A stretch of 64,000 nucleotides of DNA. Source: Hofstenia miamia. Taxonomy: Eukaryota > Xenacoelomorpha > Acoela > Hofsteniidae. Every line of letters begins with the position of its first letter. The first letter of the stretch is position 1. The stretch covers positions 89,556 to 153,555 of the forward strand of contig CABFPE010000684.1 of assembly GCA_900660155.1 (NCBI GenBank), read 5' to 3'. This document shows, piece after piece, positions 46,101 through 58,500 of this stretch. The notes under the pieces were generated by a model that saw only the letters and a list, made by a program, of their open reading frames with translations, did no database searches and was not told the origin of the DNA. The position numbers and the translations under genes were made by a program.

Positions 46101-46550
46101 GATGTCTGGAATATTAAACCATGAAGATTCTCGTTGCCGATTTTTAACAATTTCCAATCAGTGACATCTATTTTTAACTGTAGTCTCTAAAAAATTATCC
46201 AATGTTATTTCTCCTACCAAATGTTTGAACCAATTGTTTCTGCAAGAATCTTATTAAAGATATATCAATAAAATTTAAATCTACAAAAGCTTTGTCTACA
46301 TCTCAAAGAAGATTAAGAAAATTTTAACTTTTTTTACAAGGGTTATGATGCATATTTTAACATGTAAAAGTTAGTGTTCGAATATTGAATCTTTAACTTC
46401 AAAATATGTTTATTTGATTTTTCTTTATTATAAATCACAGTAAAATATTTATTATAAATTCTAAAATGTACTAAAAATTATCAGTTATTAAATTTCTCGA
46501 ATTCTACTATCGGCCTAAAGTTGATATTATGAAAAACAGTGTCGCATCCA
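43127..46550 (+). mobile_element. P-element-like (THAP) DNA transposon
   Basis: Inverted termini TGGATGCGACAC-G lie at 43127-43140 and 46537-46550 (13 of 14 match). They bracket a THAP domain followed by a P-superfamily transposase in the same orientation. I could not find a matching 8-bp target duplication, so the true ends may lie slightly further out. The 3.4-kb length suits an autonomous P-like element that has decayed. Confidence 0.75.
43270..45979 (+). pseudogene. THAP/P-element transposase (spliced, frame-broken)
   Basis: Exon 1 (to 43560) has the THAP pattern MHRFPKEK, W-HNVPRSN, ICSKHFEESCF, and AVPTIFPG, with a frame change between HRFP and the WIHNVPR block. A plausible intron is 43561-43945 (gt...ttatttag). 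The body then runs from 43946 through DQQLDEFLKN, LLFDTIHLIKISIYYF (the D-x2-H-x2-K motif of P/THAP9 transposases), and SGYINSDSIERRFGRCR, the P-family C-terminal NQD-LE-FG block in altered form. There are about three or four frame changes or stops. The protein is related to THAP9 and Drosophila P transposase and cuts and pastes DNA in active relatives. It is inactive here. Confidence 0.85.
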
Positions 46551-47109
46551 TGTATAATCGCATAGTCCCCGCCAATATATACGTCACGAATGTTATTTAT
46601 TTAATTAGGCGCTTCGTATAACTATAATTTGAAAAACAATTCCATTTTAAGTATATTGCGCAGCAATATAATTTAAGATGCAAGCTATTTTATACATTAA
46701 AAAATTGGTAGTTAATTATGGTTAAGTTATTTTATAAATGTTTTTCTTAAAAATGATCTTTCTGGATTTTGAGGAATGCAGAAATCTAGCATAAATATCT
46801 ATTAAAATAAATGTATGATGCAGTACAATCCAGATATTAGGTATACCTGACTTAATCACATGAACTCATAAGTTATTGGGATTATTGAAATAGATAAGGA
46901 ACAAATTGTACCCAAAGGCATAATACGGTTGTACTCAGCAAGAAATATCTGTTGATTTGAATTAATATCGATTGGTATCCATTAGCAACAATTTGTTGAT
47001 TTGATATGATTTAATTGTGAAATTTCCAAATCATTGGTGGCTCTTGTTATTATAAACTCGTTATTTTACATAATTCCTTCACACGCAATAGTCAAATTGT
47101 GAATTGCTT
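46551..47109. other. AT-rich spacer between P-like element and GPCR pseudogene
   Basis: Searched by eye for exons 1 and 2 of the neighbouring receptor pseudogene; none were found. Confidence 0.5.
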
Positions 47110-47690
47110 ATGATATAATGCATTTAGGCACAAGATATCATAGCAACCGGAATTAAGAATTGGGTCGTAGTCATAATCAGTATTGATCGCTTGATATCTG
47201 TGCTCTCCAATTTGTTTTAGAAACAACTTATTCTCCATAGTGCTAAATTTACAGTTTAGATAATAGTGATTATAGTTGTTTTCAACTATATAGCATTTGG
47301 ACTTCCAATTATCCTCGCGTTTCATGAATGTAAGACAGCATTTGCAAACTTCGATCCGGTTGGCACAAAATTCCACTTCATTATTATTTTGGCTTGTCCT
47401 TGATACTAATTTTAACTGTCATAACGGGCAATGCTTTAATTGTTATAAAAACTTCAATTAGAAAAGGCGGATTAAAAGCAAAGAATAATGGAATTGGGGG
47501 TATTCTGTTTATCATTTCTATCAGTTGTCTTGTTCTTATGTGGATCACACAAATGTTCGCAATAGACCTGCAATATTTTCGAATTCCTATGATAGACGTT
47601 GCTCAATAATCATCATGATTCAGAATGCATTTAATGTAACAAATAACGGTGTAAACTTCTTTCTATACTTAATGTACAAGTGCATACCCT
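47110..47690 (+). pseudogene. GPCR exon-3 pseudogene
   Basis: Plus-strand blocks in receptor order are DIIATGIKNWVVVIISIDR (TM3 with DR), FGLPIILAFHECKTAF (TM4/ECL2), ILTVITGNALIVIKTSIRKG (TM5/ICL3), NGIGGILFIISISCLVLM (TM6) and NAFNVTNNGVNFFLYLM (TM7). They are spread over three frames with stops, so there are at least three breaks. It is closest by eye to the gene at 55572-61036 (KAKNNGIGGILFIIS against KSKNNGVDGILFIIS). The second ECL2 Cys is lost. It is a dead paralogue. Confidence 0.85.
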
Positions 47691-48304
47691 AACCTCATTT
47701 CAATTAATTGCCTTACAAAAAGATCTGGGTGAAGTTATGGATGCAGCATTCATGATAAATGATTTCACGTTGATTGATAACACCATGTAACACAAAATTT
47801 GTCCACGACTTAAAACCCTTTTTTTCTATCAACTTAAGATGTGCACAGACAGAAATGAGTACTGACGAAGTTCAGACTTCAGTTCTGAATTAACTAGATA
47901 AGTTTGTTAGATTTTTTTTGAATTTTGGCTAATTTTAAATGTGATTTGTAGTATCTTTTTCAAAAGCTGAATCTAAACAACAGAATTTCTGGTAAATCAA
48001 TAAATCTGTGTTCTTGGTTTCAATTTTTAGTAAACTATATTAATAAAACAAGCAATTTCACACTTTTCCTAAAAATTTTGGTTACACAGAAACAGATTAA
48101 CACGTAAGTTGAGGGTGGGGGAGAGGAGTCCCAGACTAGCCTAAGCCTAAAAATTTTAAAAACTCACTATGTTGTTTGATGCTATGGTGCTTGTAAAAAA
48201 GATCAAGATTCAATTAATCCTACAAAACTATTCAGTTCAGTCACACAGTACATTACAAAGGAATAAAACTTAAAATGAAGTTTTCTTTCATGATTGTCAA
48301 TTGA
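47691..48304. other. AT-rich spacer
   Basis: No gene seen. It contains a G-rich patch near 48107-48128 of unknown meaning. Confidence 0.45.
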
Positions 48305-50060
48305 AAGTCAGTTAACTTTCTTGCACAAGATTCCAAATGTAGTCCCCATCATGCTTTCTCTATACTGTCCTTTATAGCACTCCTCAAATGATTTTATATC
48401 TTGGTGAAACCATTCACCTTGCTCTTCCAAATAGTCACCCATGTTATCCTTAAACTCATCTATGTGAGTGTGCAATATGTGGAGCTTTAGTGACATCATG
48501 CAGCCCATCTTTTCATATGCATCAACAAGTACCAACTAAATTTCTTTGAAGTTTTCTGCTTTGTGGTTTCCCAGAAATCCTTCAACTAAGGCAACAAAGC
48601 TTTTAAAAGCTATCCTCTCAACTACAGATAACTTTCGAAAAAAACTGCCAGACTTCATGAGTTGTTTTATTTGAGGGCTAACAAAAATTCCAGCTTTAAC
48701 CTTTGCATTTGACAACTTCGGAAAAAACCTGAATGCTAACTCTCTGGGTTTAACTTCTTCACAAACTGCTTAATAAGACCCAATTTAGTGTGAAGAGGGG
48801 GCAAAAGCACCTTCTTGGGCTTTACTAATGGTGTTTGCTTTACATTATGAGCCCAATATCATAACTGGATCTAACAGGCCTTTCTACCTTGTTGTAGTGA
48901 ATTGATGTATTTCTGCTATCCCACAGACAAAGGTAACAAGGTAGCTTAGTGAAGCTGCCTTGGAGTCTCATCAAAAGGCCACCATCTTGAAATCGCCAAT
49001 GACCTCCCAATTGTACTAGGTGTACTTAAGAGCACTTAGTAGACATTTTACATTCTTGCAATTCTCTTTCATATGCACTGAATGAGCCAAAGGAATGGAA
49101 GGGCACTTGTTTGTATTATGCAGCAAGGCAGTTTTGAGCCTCCTTGATGAGCTGTCAATAAAGAGTCGCCAATCAGAAATATTGCAAGGAATGCCTATGG
49201 CTTCAAATAGTCCTGTTACGTCATGCCAAAAACACAAACCATCTGTGAAGGAAAAAAAGTCGAAAAACCATGATGTCTTTTCCTTTGGGATGTGATGCGG
49301 ACACAGTCAGTGGCGTACCCGGGGGGGACATGGTGGAATGTCCCCCCCGTCAGGTTTCCAAATTTAATGTTGACTGGATAAATCAAAAAATTTTGCAAAA
49401 AATTGAAAAATTTAAAATCTAGGATCGTGAAATGCATTTTTAGGGTCTATTTTCTCAATATTTTCAAAAACCCTTGGTACGCCCCTAGACACAGTCCTCA
49501 AGCAAGCCCCATTGCTTTAGTCTCAATGTTAAAAGCGTGGCATTGGACTTTGTCAGAGACATCTCTCTGATTAGGTCGTTCATATCTTCTTGATTTGGGT
49601 AATATTGACATCCTTTATTTCCCCTATGGCGCTGATGACATGTAACAGGTGGTAATGATGATGCACCTGCTTCCATTTGGGAGTCAACCGATTTTTCCTC
49701 TTCTGGACATGATTGATTTCTTGGGGGTGGTTGTAGTACAGGAATGTCAGAGGTATTATGAGGAACAAGCACAATAGAAGATAGAATGTCTGCATACACA
49801 ATTGGGGGAGCATTTTTTCCTTTTGTTTCTTTTGTTGGATCCGCCATGCAGAAGTAGCAATTTTTTAAGTGATCTGAAGACTCATGCCAAATACAAGGAA
49901 CAGCAAAACGCATTGCTGTTTTTTCTCCTCAGAACTAACCTTCAAGAGTGTGATGACACTAATCACAGATGACATGTGGAGCCCATCTTTTATCTTGGTC
50001 GCCAATTGGCATTCCAAAATAGGCATGATAAGCTTCTCCTGTGTGAATGCAGTTGCTTAA
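48305..50060 (-). pseudogene. Multicopy invertebrate orphan gene (FHQDI family), decayed
   Basis: Minus-strand blocks in order are FGMPIGDQDKRWAPHVICD, MRFAVPCIWHESSDHLKNC followed by YFCMADPTK, NAPPIVYADILSSIVLVPHN, LTKSNATLLTLRLKQWGLL, WRLFIDSSSRRLKTALLHN, IPLAHSVHMKENCKNVK, KKVLLPPLHTKLGLIKQFV, and finally SLKLHILHTHIDEFKDN with EQGEWFHQDIKSFE. I recognise this architecture from memory as a recurrent, uncharacterised, multicopy gene family in many invertebrate (and some vertebrate) genomes, probably transposon-borne. It has Cys pairs suggesting an N-terminal zinc finger. Several frame changes and stops, plus an inserted hAT MITE (49308-49487), show it is dead. Function unknown. Confidence 0.75.
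49308..49487. mobile_element. hAT MITE, 180 bp, with 8-bp target duplication
   Basis: It begins CAGTGGCGTACCCGG and its reverse complement begins TAGGGGCGTACCAAGG. It is flanked by gacacagt on both sides (49300-49307 and 49488-49495). It interrupts the orphan-family pseudogene, so it inserted after that copy arrived. It is closely related to the element at 54619-54811. Confidence 0.9.
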
Positions 50061-51094
50061 ACAATGTTTTTTTAGCCTTCTTGGCAAAAAATTCTAAACA
50101 CACTTAGGAAAAGCAGTCAGCTAAATATTTATAACAATGGGTAGTCATAGCACAATTATGTAGATTACTAGCATAGAGTATGAAAATATTACGAGTGGAA
50201 AAGATCTAACCACAAGCAACACAGCTGGGGGGTAATAATTAGAATCAATATAGTAAACATTACATTTGCTCTATGTCTCTAGTCACAATTGATGAGAACC
50301 TAAATTATAAACTTAAACAATGTTTGTTAGAAAATCATACAAAAATTAGTACCAAGAACTGAAGAAAAAATGACTAAAATGCTGAAAACATAAATATGAA
50401 ATATTTTTGCTAACCCAAATTTCAAGAAAATGTTACATATTTTCCTGTTCATTTGAATGTATGAAAGTAGAAAGTAAAATTTGTTTTCAAAAAAGAAGAC
50501 AAAAATTTTTTTTGTTACACAGTGTAATATAACTTCGATTCTCAGAATAAGGATTTATTTTTATTTTTGTACATTAAGCGTCATGAAAATTTATGCAAGA
50601 TATTAGCATCAGTTCTTTTTAATTGTTTATGTGCTTAATAAACTTTCTCACTTATGAACTGTGCCATCCAAAGTGTAGCACAACATAATATTTTGAATGA
50701 AAACTAGTATTGTTTGGATTATATTTGATATTATTTTAAATGAACCTCATTACTATTCTGGTTTTGATAAAAATTTTGAAAATTTTGTAAATGAATAATT
50801 ATAATACATTTGTGATTACTATTGCAAGATAAAATTAGTTTTTGTTCCCGGCGATGTTCATACAATGAAACTTTGACTGCACTCCTTAAAGATGGTAGTG
50901 CTAATAATTATCATTGCAAGAACATTTTATGAGTAATAGTGGCTAATAACTTCTGTCAGTTTTTTCTAAAACCGTAAAATTTGGCAACTTCATTAAACAT
51001 ACTTTACAACTTTGAACTTCAAAACATTGTAATATTCTAATTACTGGGCCATTGGTGGGCTGTTAATAGAAAACAGTAGGTTTTTGATACTATT
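50061..51094. other. AT-rich intergenic stretch
   Basis: No coding, repeat-end or RNA feature recognised. Confidence 0.5.
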
Positions 51095-51712
51095 GCATAA
51101 ACTTTTAAATGTCAAACAACAATTTTAAATTGTTAAGCAGTTCATACCAACACAAGCTCAACAAAGGACAGAAGGATACCTCTGAAATCGTTAGACATTT
51201 GTAAAAATGTATTGTTTATAAATGATAACAATAAGCATAAAAATCTGCCAAATTTAACAAAAATTTTTAATTTTAAAATTAAGTGCAATTGTGAAATAAT
51301 ACTATCTTAAGTCGTGAAAAATCTCTTATATTCAAGTGTAGCATTTTTATATAACTATTAATTTCAAAGTCCCCAAATATTTATGAATAAATTATTTTTA
51401 AAATACGTTAAGCAGGTATATCATAATTTTCTACAAATTACAAATTTCAAAATATCTTTTCGCATTTCCTTTTATTATATTAAAAGGAACTAGGAATCAA
51501 AATAATGAAGTGACTTTTAGTTGCAAGCATCTGTTCATTGATAATTTATTACTAAGGTTGCTACTGATGCCGCTAATGGTCCACCAATGGACCACTGATG
51601 GCATCAGTGGTCACAAATATTGCAGGTTTCCCACCAGCAGTTTAATGATTATAGCCAATGTTATATTATGATTTGTAATTTGCAACTTGTTATAATTCGA
51701 TTGAGTTAAGGA

Positions 51713-51823
51713 CAGGGGCGTATTTAGGGGGGGGTTGTGTCTGTCCTATTTGGACAGGCCAGTTTCAACTCATTCTCATACGATCTGATCGATACCTCTT
51801 AGAAATACCTCGGTACGCGACTG
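51713..51823. mobile_element. hAT MITE, 111 bp
   Basis: Left end CAGGGGCGTATTTAGG; the right end reverse complement is CAGTCGCGTACCGAGG. Flanks are gttaagga (51705-51712) and cttaagga (51824-51831), an 8-bp target duplication with one mismatch. The uninterrupted R1 copy at 25.5 kb reads straight through this site. Confidence 0.85.
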
Positions 51824-51843
51824 CTTAAGGATACAGTTGAAAC

Positions 51844-51997
51844 CAGAGATGGAATTATTTTAAGTTCATGTTTATTTATTGTTAAAATATTTATCTATAT
51901 TCTGACCGAAAACTAAAGTTCTGATCGGATCGAATCTGGATCATGAAGTGTTGGATCCGGATCGGATCCTAAAATGTTGGATCCGATTCCATCTCTG
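51844..51997. mobile_element. hAT MITE, 154 bp
   Basis: Termini are CAGAGATGGAATTA and, on the reverse strand, CAGAGATGGAATCGG. The target duplication is a perfect gttgaaac (51836-51843 and 51998-52005). The interior is rich in GGATC(C/G) motifs. It belongs to a different MITE family from the CAGTGGCGTAC type. Confidence 0.9.
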
Positions 51998-52110
51998 GTT
52001 GAAACTGTGTATAGCATATTATACTTAAAATGGAACACCTTCCTACAAACAATTGAATTCATTATAGAAGCTCATAAAAACAAGAGCTGGCATACTAATT
52101 TGTGCTATCA

Positions 52111-54618
52111 AATACTAAAGGTTACGTAAATTCATTTGTTATGAAATTTAAATTTGATCAAACTAATAAATTTATATTTGTTCGCTAGATGGCAGATTGA
52201 TCTAGCAATGCCATTAATGGGCCATTGTCGCGCCATCAATGGCTCTGAGAAACTGTAAATAATACTTTTTGAAAATTGAAATCAAACTTTAATGTAATGC
52301 TTATGTTATATACAATAATATAATAATTTCCCTGTAAAATTGTGGAATTTTAAGATTTAAGAAGTGTGAATTGTATTCTATCTTCAGTAATGGGTTCCTT
52401 GTGTCAACAAATCTGTATTATAACATGTTCTGAATGGTAAAGTATTTCGCAACTTACAATTATCAATTTAGCTTTGTAATCACAAATATAATGCAATTTT
52501 ACAAAATGCAATGTATTTTCTACAATAACATTTAGTATAATAACAGCAACTCTAATTAATGCTTATATACAAGACAATATATGGAAATCTTAAGAAATTG
52601 TAGGAGAATGTTTGCATGGTAGTTATAAGTGCCTCCAAATTTCAGTGTGTTTCCTTCATAATTATATTTGCTGTGGGGTTTTAGTAGTGTTTGGTGTTGC
52701 AAATAACGACGCCATTTTGGAATTGAATTTACGTCATTTTGACGGCTTTGTTCTTATTGGGTAGAAAAATATATTAAGTTGGCCATGGATATACATAAAA
52801 ATAAATCAAGTGTATAGTTTGATCAAATGCTACAAGGGCAACAGTGAATAATCACAAATTCATCAAGCAGATATAAAGATTTGATCTTTATACCAAATGC
52901 TGTCATATGAGTTTATATTTACAAATTATATGAATTATACCCTCCAAAAAATTATTCTACTAGCAACAATTGACTTCCTCTTAGTGATTCTTCTTTTTTC
53001 ATGGACATTTTTTAGAAAATGGTAAAATGATTCTATCTTTCCTTAATGACAAATAGAGATCCAGAAATTTGAAACTGCTATCTGCCATTTTTTTGGCTCA
53101 AGGGGGGAAGTTTTTCTAATGAACCACTTTGGATTATTACTTCATGTCAAAGAATGTGCCCCACCAAAGTCAATTGAAGCAAAAGCAAAAACCCACTTGG
53201 TGCTACACTCAATTATTTTTTAAAAGTATAGGTAACATGCTTGCATTTTTGTTTATCAATCCTTAGATTTATGCTTACAGCATGGAAATCGCTTAGGCAA
53301 ATATGCTTAAATTTTTTCAAACAGCATTTTTACGATCTAGTATTTTACATGTACATGTAGGTACGGATGTCAGCAACAACCTACACGCAAAGTCCAAAAA
53401 GGCAAGTAATTCGTAGACAGTTCATTTCGAATGAATCTGAAGAAATTTTCTGCATTTTGTCTTTTAAAATTTTCATAATCATCATCTTTATACTTAGCGC
53501 CAGCCGTATGTACGTGTGCTAAAGTGTGCATTTGCAATTCGTGAAAACATGTGCTTGTGTAATATATTGGAACTTAATAAATCAAATGGAAATTATGTGT
53601 TTACCTTATGATGCTTAAATATGAGCTAGAAAACATTAAGTAAAAAGCTATATTGTTTATTTATAATGTTGACGGAAAAATTTGTTAATTTGATTTATTT
53701 TAATATTCTCTTTCATTAATTTGTGAAATGAATTAAAGCTTTGCAAGTATAATTTAACAAGGCATGTGAGGTAATTCGTCCAAAATAATATTAATGATTT
53801 TCTTCTCAATGGAGAAAATGTTTTATATATTTTTAGAAAATAGATTTTTTTTTAAATCTGCAAGAACATTTTCTTATTAATAATGAACCAATATTGCTAT
53901 GATAATGTTGCCAACATTTACAATTATTTTCAAAACCCAAAACCTATATAATCGATTGCTAAATCATTCATTTGGATATGGATTTCTGGAAATTTCAAGT
54001 TTTCAAAATGTAATTCTGTTGGTTGCAAGAAAACCTGAAAATTTTTCAAGTAAAATTCTTATGCAAGCAATTTTGGTTTATAAATGAGTTAGAAATTTGT
54101 ATTTATCAGAACTTTGAAAATTGGAATACTTAGCTAATTTTGTGTAACGATGGTAATAAAACTAATTGAATGCAAAGTTTTCACAAACAAAAATTTAGGG
54201 GAATATGTTTTAAGAAAAATTGAAACTATATTAACAACACACAAATACAAATTATTAAAATAACTACAGAGGCTTGTTTCAGATTTTAGTCTACAAATTA
54301 TATAATATAGAATAATTCTTATGATAAATTTAGTATGCAATAAGAATTTATTAATATTAGTTTATAGATTTTGCGATTCTACTCAACACCAACAAATTTT
54401 CAATATATTTGCTTAACGTTCTCTTGTAATAGATTCAAATGATTTTTAAGATTCAATATAACAAGATCTTTATTTTTTTTCAAATCCATATTTGATGCGG
54501 CACTAAATAAGTAAGAATGCATTGCAAGTGCAATTCTCGTTAAACAAAGCTTTCATTGCCAATCAACAAAACCATTTATCGTATTCAGCTGCTCTACTCT
54601 CATAGGAAAACCACAGAA
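52111..54618. other. AT-rich intergenic stretch
   Basis: No gene or transposon protein recognised. It contains a third, weaker copy of the CCATNAATGG-type inverted-repeat patch at 52195-52250. Confidence 0.5.
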
Positions 54619-54811
54619 GTGGCTTACGCAAGGAGGAACATGGTGGAATATCCCTCATCAGGTTTTCAATATTGATTTCTATTGGAAAAAACAAAAAAAT
54701 TCAGTAAAAATTAAAATTATTTTAAACTAAATATTTTTTATTCACTTTGTGTCATTGAACTTGATCACAACTGAAATGTACCCCATTAGAAAATTCTACG
54801 TACGCCCTACA
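54619..54811. mobile_element. hAT MITE, 193 bp, older relative of the one at 49308-49487
   Basis: It shares GTGGCTTACG, GGAACATGGTGGAAT, ATCAGGTTT and TACGTACGCCC with that element. Flanks are ccacagaa (54611-54618) and ctacagaa (54812-54819), an 8-bp target duplication with one mismatch. The left end has lost its first CA. Confidence 0.8.
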
Positions 54812-55571
54812 CTACAGAACAAGCTAAAATTAAGATGCTCCATGCTAATTAATAAAAAAATAAAAGTGACTTTTAGTCGTCTCACAAGTGTACGCATCAT
54901 ATACTAGCCCTACAGCCATTATTGAAAAACACCAAGGGCATATATTGAAGCAACATAATAAAACCATACTCTATTAAATGCGTGCATTTTTCAACAAATA
55001 CAAAAACTACATGTACATATTTGAACATGTGATTCATACAATATATAATAATGAATAACTTATCAATACTAAACATCAAATAATACTTTTACGGAATGCC
55101 AAAAGTGTATTTTTCACTTTCAAGTATGCAATGTATAGTAGTAAATAAAGACTAGAGCTAAGATTATGAAGACTGTAATCTTTGTTTGTTTACAGAGACT
55201 CCATGAAATATAATTAATTTTTTATCTGATTGACGGAACAAATTAACAGTGATATTATGAAATTTTCAGATTGATAATATGCATAGCTTGTCAATCATTG
55301 AAAACTCCACCATAATGATAATGTTTTCCAAAACAAAACACCATTTCCCAGAAATAATAATTGAGAAGTACGCAGTGTACATAAAATGTGTCATAAGATC
55401 TGTTACATTTGTCATAAGTAATTCTTTGAAGTAATGCCTTAAACTAAAAAATATAGCTATGCCTAACACCCATTGGCAATTAGTCTTTCACCATAACAAA
55501 GCAAAATTCATTCATTTACAAAAAATGATATATATACTTTATAACTTATGCACTATATATAGTTAGAAAAT

Positions 55572-58500
55572 TTATCGCAAATTGCACTTGGACAGCATCT
55601 TGAAAAAACTCTCCCTGAATCTCTTGGCAAGCAAAATATATAGAAAGAAATTCCCTCCATTATTTGTAACGTTAAAGGCATTTCGAATTGTATCTATAAT
55701 CGAGCAGATTTTAGAAGGAGATTTAGCGAAATATTCCAAATAAATCGTTAATACCTGCGCAGTCGATACAAGTACTAGAAAACTAAAAGATATGATAAAT
55801 AGAATGCCATCAACACCATTGTTTTTTGACTTTGAGATCCCTTTTCTAAATGAAATCTTTGTGGCAATAGCAACATTACATACAATGACAAGCATAATTG
55901 GTATAAAAGATGTGATCCAACCTACGATGATGATGAAGTGTATTTTTTGCCATGCAGGTCGCATTTTGCAATAACCAGTATTACACTCATGAAATGCAAG
56001 TAAAGTGGGAATTCCAAGTGTTAAATGCTTGAATGCTATGACGATAACTACCATCCAAATCGCGAACTTAGCACTAGAAAATCTGTCTTTGTACGTAATT
56101 GGAAGGTAAACAGCAATCACACGATCAATACTGATAATAACTACGATCCAATTTGCAAGAGCGTTTGCCATGATATCATAGCCATGAGCTAAATATTTTA
56201 TGCTTCAATCATTATAAATAAGATTAGTAAATAATTATATTAAGAATTAGAATGTGACTATATTTTTCTGAAAAATTTTTTGCATGAATTATCACAAAGA
56301 TCATAAGTAAATTCCTTGTTTAGCTTTTTACCTTAAAGGAAATCCATCCATAAATTTTCCACTGAAAATATTTACTACTAACAATTTACAGGACAAAATC
56401 ACGAGAAATTTATTTTCAATTTAATCATCAAATATTCAACGAAGTCCTATCGTGTATGTCGTCAAGCAACTTCAACGTCATCCCTGTCTTCAAAAAATTC
56501 TTATCGTCACGAAGAACTGTCAATAGTAGTCTCTTAGCCCTTGACGGAATACATCTTTCTCGAAATGGAATCAAGCAAATGACTCATATCTTAAAGAATC
56601 ATCTCAGTCCACGCCAAATCACTCTCTCATCATTCCGTGCTCCTTATATCTCTTATGCAAAAGTCACAAGCTCCTCAACGCGTCGATGTCTCCTTCCGAC
56701 CCCATCCATCTATCCTCAAAATGTTTAAATCAATCAAACTGGTAAATTTTTTTATTTATTATTTAGTTATATATTTTGCTTTTCGAAATGTAACTATATA
56801 TTATATACATGCTCACACCCAAACACAACACAGAAAACACTCACATCTTGATTACTACATGTGTACTACCAAATTAAGTACATTGATTTATAAACAACTT
56901 TCTAGGTATTTTTTTCTTTTAAAATTAATCCTTTCTGGTGACATAGAAACAAATCCAGGTCCTATGCTAAGTGAAACAGAAATTGAACTCAAATTAAAAA
57001 ACTATTCTGATAACTTCAAATATATATATATATATATACTAGAAGTCTTAATGCAAACAGAAACGATTTCTTAAAATTAATTCAAAAATTGGAAAAAAAT
57101 GCAATATTCATAATTACAGAAACTTGGCTTAAGCCTGATATCGACCCTAACTTGTTTAACCCAGACCGACAATATTTTGAGGTTTTTACTAAGAATCGAA
57201 TAGGTAGAGGTGGTGGATTAATGATAATTGTGCCAAAATTTTTAAAGCCAGCCCGTAAATCTGAATATGAACTTATTCACGAAATATTTGAATCGCTGTG
57301 GATAGAAATAAAATCAATAGAGAACTGTTTCCAAAAAGATTTGATAAACATAACTTATAATCCAAATAAAAACTATCTAGTCGAATATTTAAATTATAAA
57401 ATATACGAAATATCTGTAATATGCAATGATTACTAACTCTCTAAATATATTCGGTGACTTTAATATCAAATACTTTAACTTATGAACGAAATTCTATAAA
57501 TAAATTGTGTGCTACTTGTAACATTCATTGTGTAAATACGGTTTGTCCAACTCGCATGAACAATTTAATTGATTACTTTTTTACTAATTCTGAAATTTCT
57601 TTCAAATCTTTAATGTTTGAATCATTTAGTGATCATGCACTGTGTACATATATTAGTAACAAAACTACTAAAAGCAAGCAATTTAAAACCATAAATGCAA
57701 GAGACTATTTATCTTACTCAGATGAAAAAATGGAAAAGGCCCTAAAAAACATCCCATTTAACTATATTTACATATTAAATTCTGGACCTCAAATGGTTAA
57801 TTACATTGCAAAAGAAATCTACAAAGCATTAAACACTGTTGCCCCAATTAAGAAACGACGGGTTAAGATTAAAACAATTAAATTTCCCTTTTCAAACACC
57901 GACGATAATCAAGTCCATGAACTAGTATCAATTAAACGAGAATTATTTGATCTTGCGAAATCCGAGCCGACAAAGTCTAATTGGACCAATTACGAAAAAT
58001 CAAAGAAAGTCATTAAGCAATTAAGAACAAAAAATTTAACTAAAGCTCGGCAAAAATTCTTTAATCAATTAAATTCTACTCGAGAAAAATGGCGATACAT
58101 CCATAAATTTATCGGAAAATCTAAAGGTCTTTCATCCGAAATAAATGAATTAAACATCAATAATACTACCGTTACAGACAAAACTCAAATACTAAATCAT
58201 TTAAATTCAACATTCAAAGAACTTGGAAATTTCAATTTCCCATCTTATAAGAAAAAACAAAATTCTGATAATCTCAAACAATCAAAACAATTTTCCTTTA
58301 GACTTGCTACAATCAATGAATTAGAAAACATTGTTAAAAAACTTGATACCAACAAATCAACCGCTTCTTATAATCTCCCATTTTTTATTATTAAACGTTT
58401 TTTTCCTATTTTTGGAGAACAATTATTAGTCGCATTTAATCAATGTATTATTGATTGTGATTTTCCAGACTTACTAAAAAAATCGGATATAACTCCTATA

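Larger units (their letters stand above)
51095..52110 (+). repeat. Dispersed repeat R1, copy 2, carrying two hAT MITEs
   Basis: Collinear with 24880-25620. The extra length is explained by two nested insertions (51713-51823 and 51844-51997). It keeps the hairpin, here an 11-bp perfect palindrome GACCACTGATG/CATCAGTGGTC at 51590-51612. A similar CCATNAATGG-rich patch recurs at 52195-52250. Confidence 0.6.
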
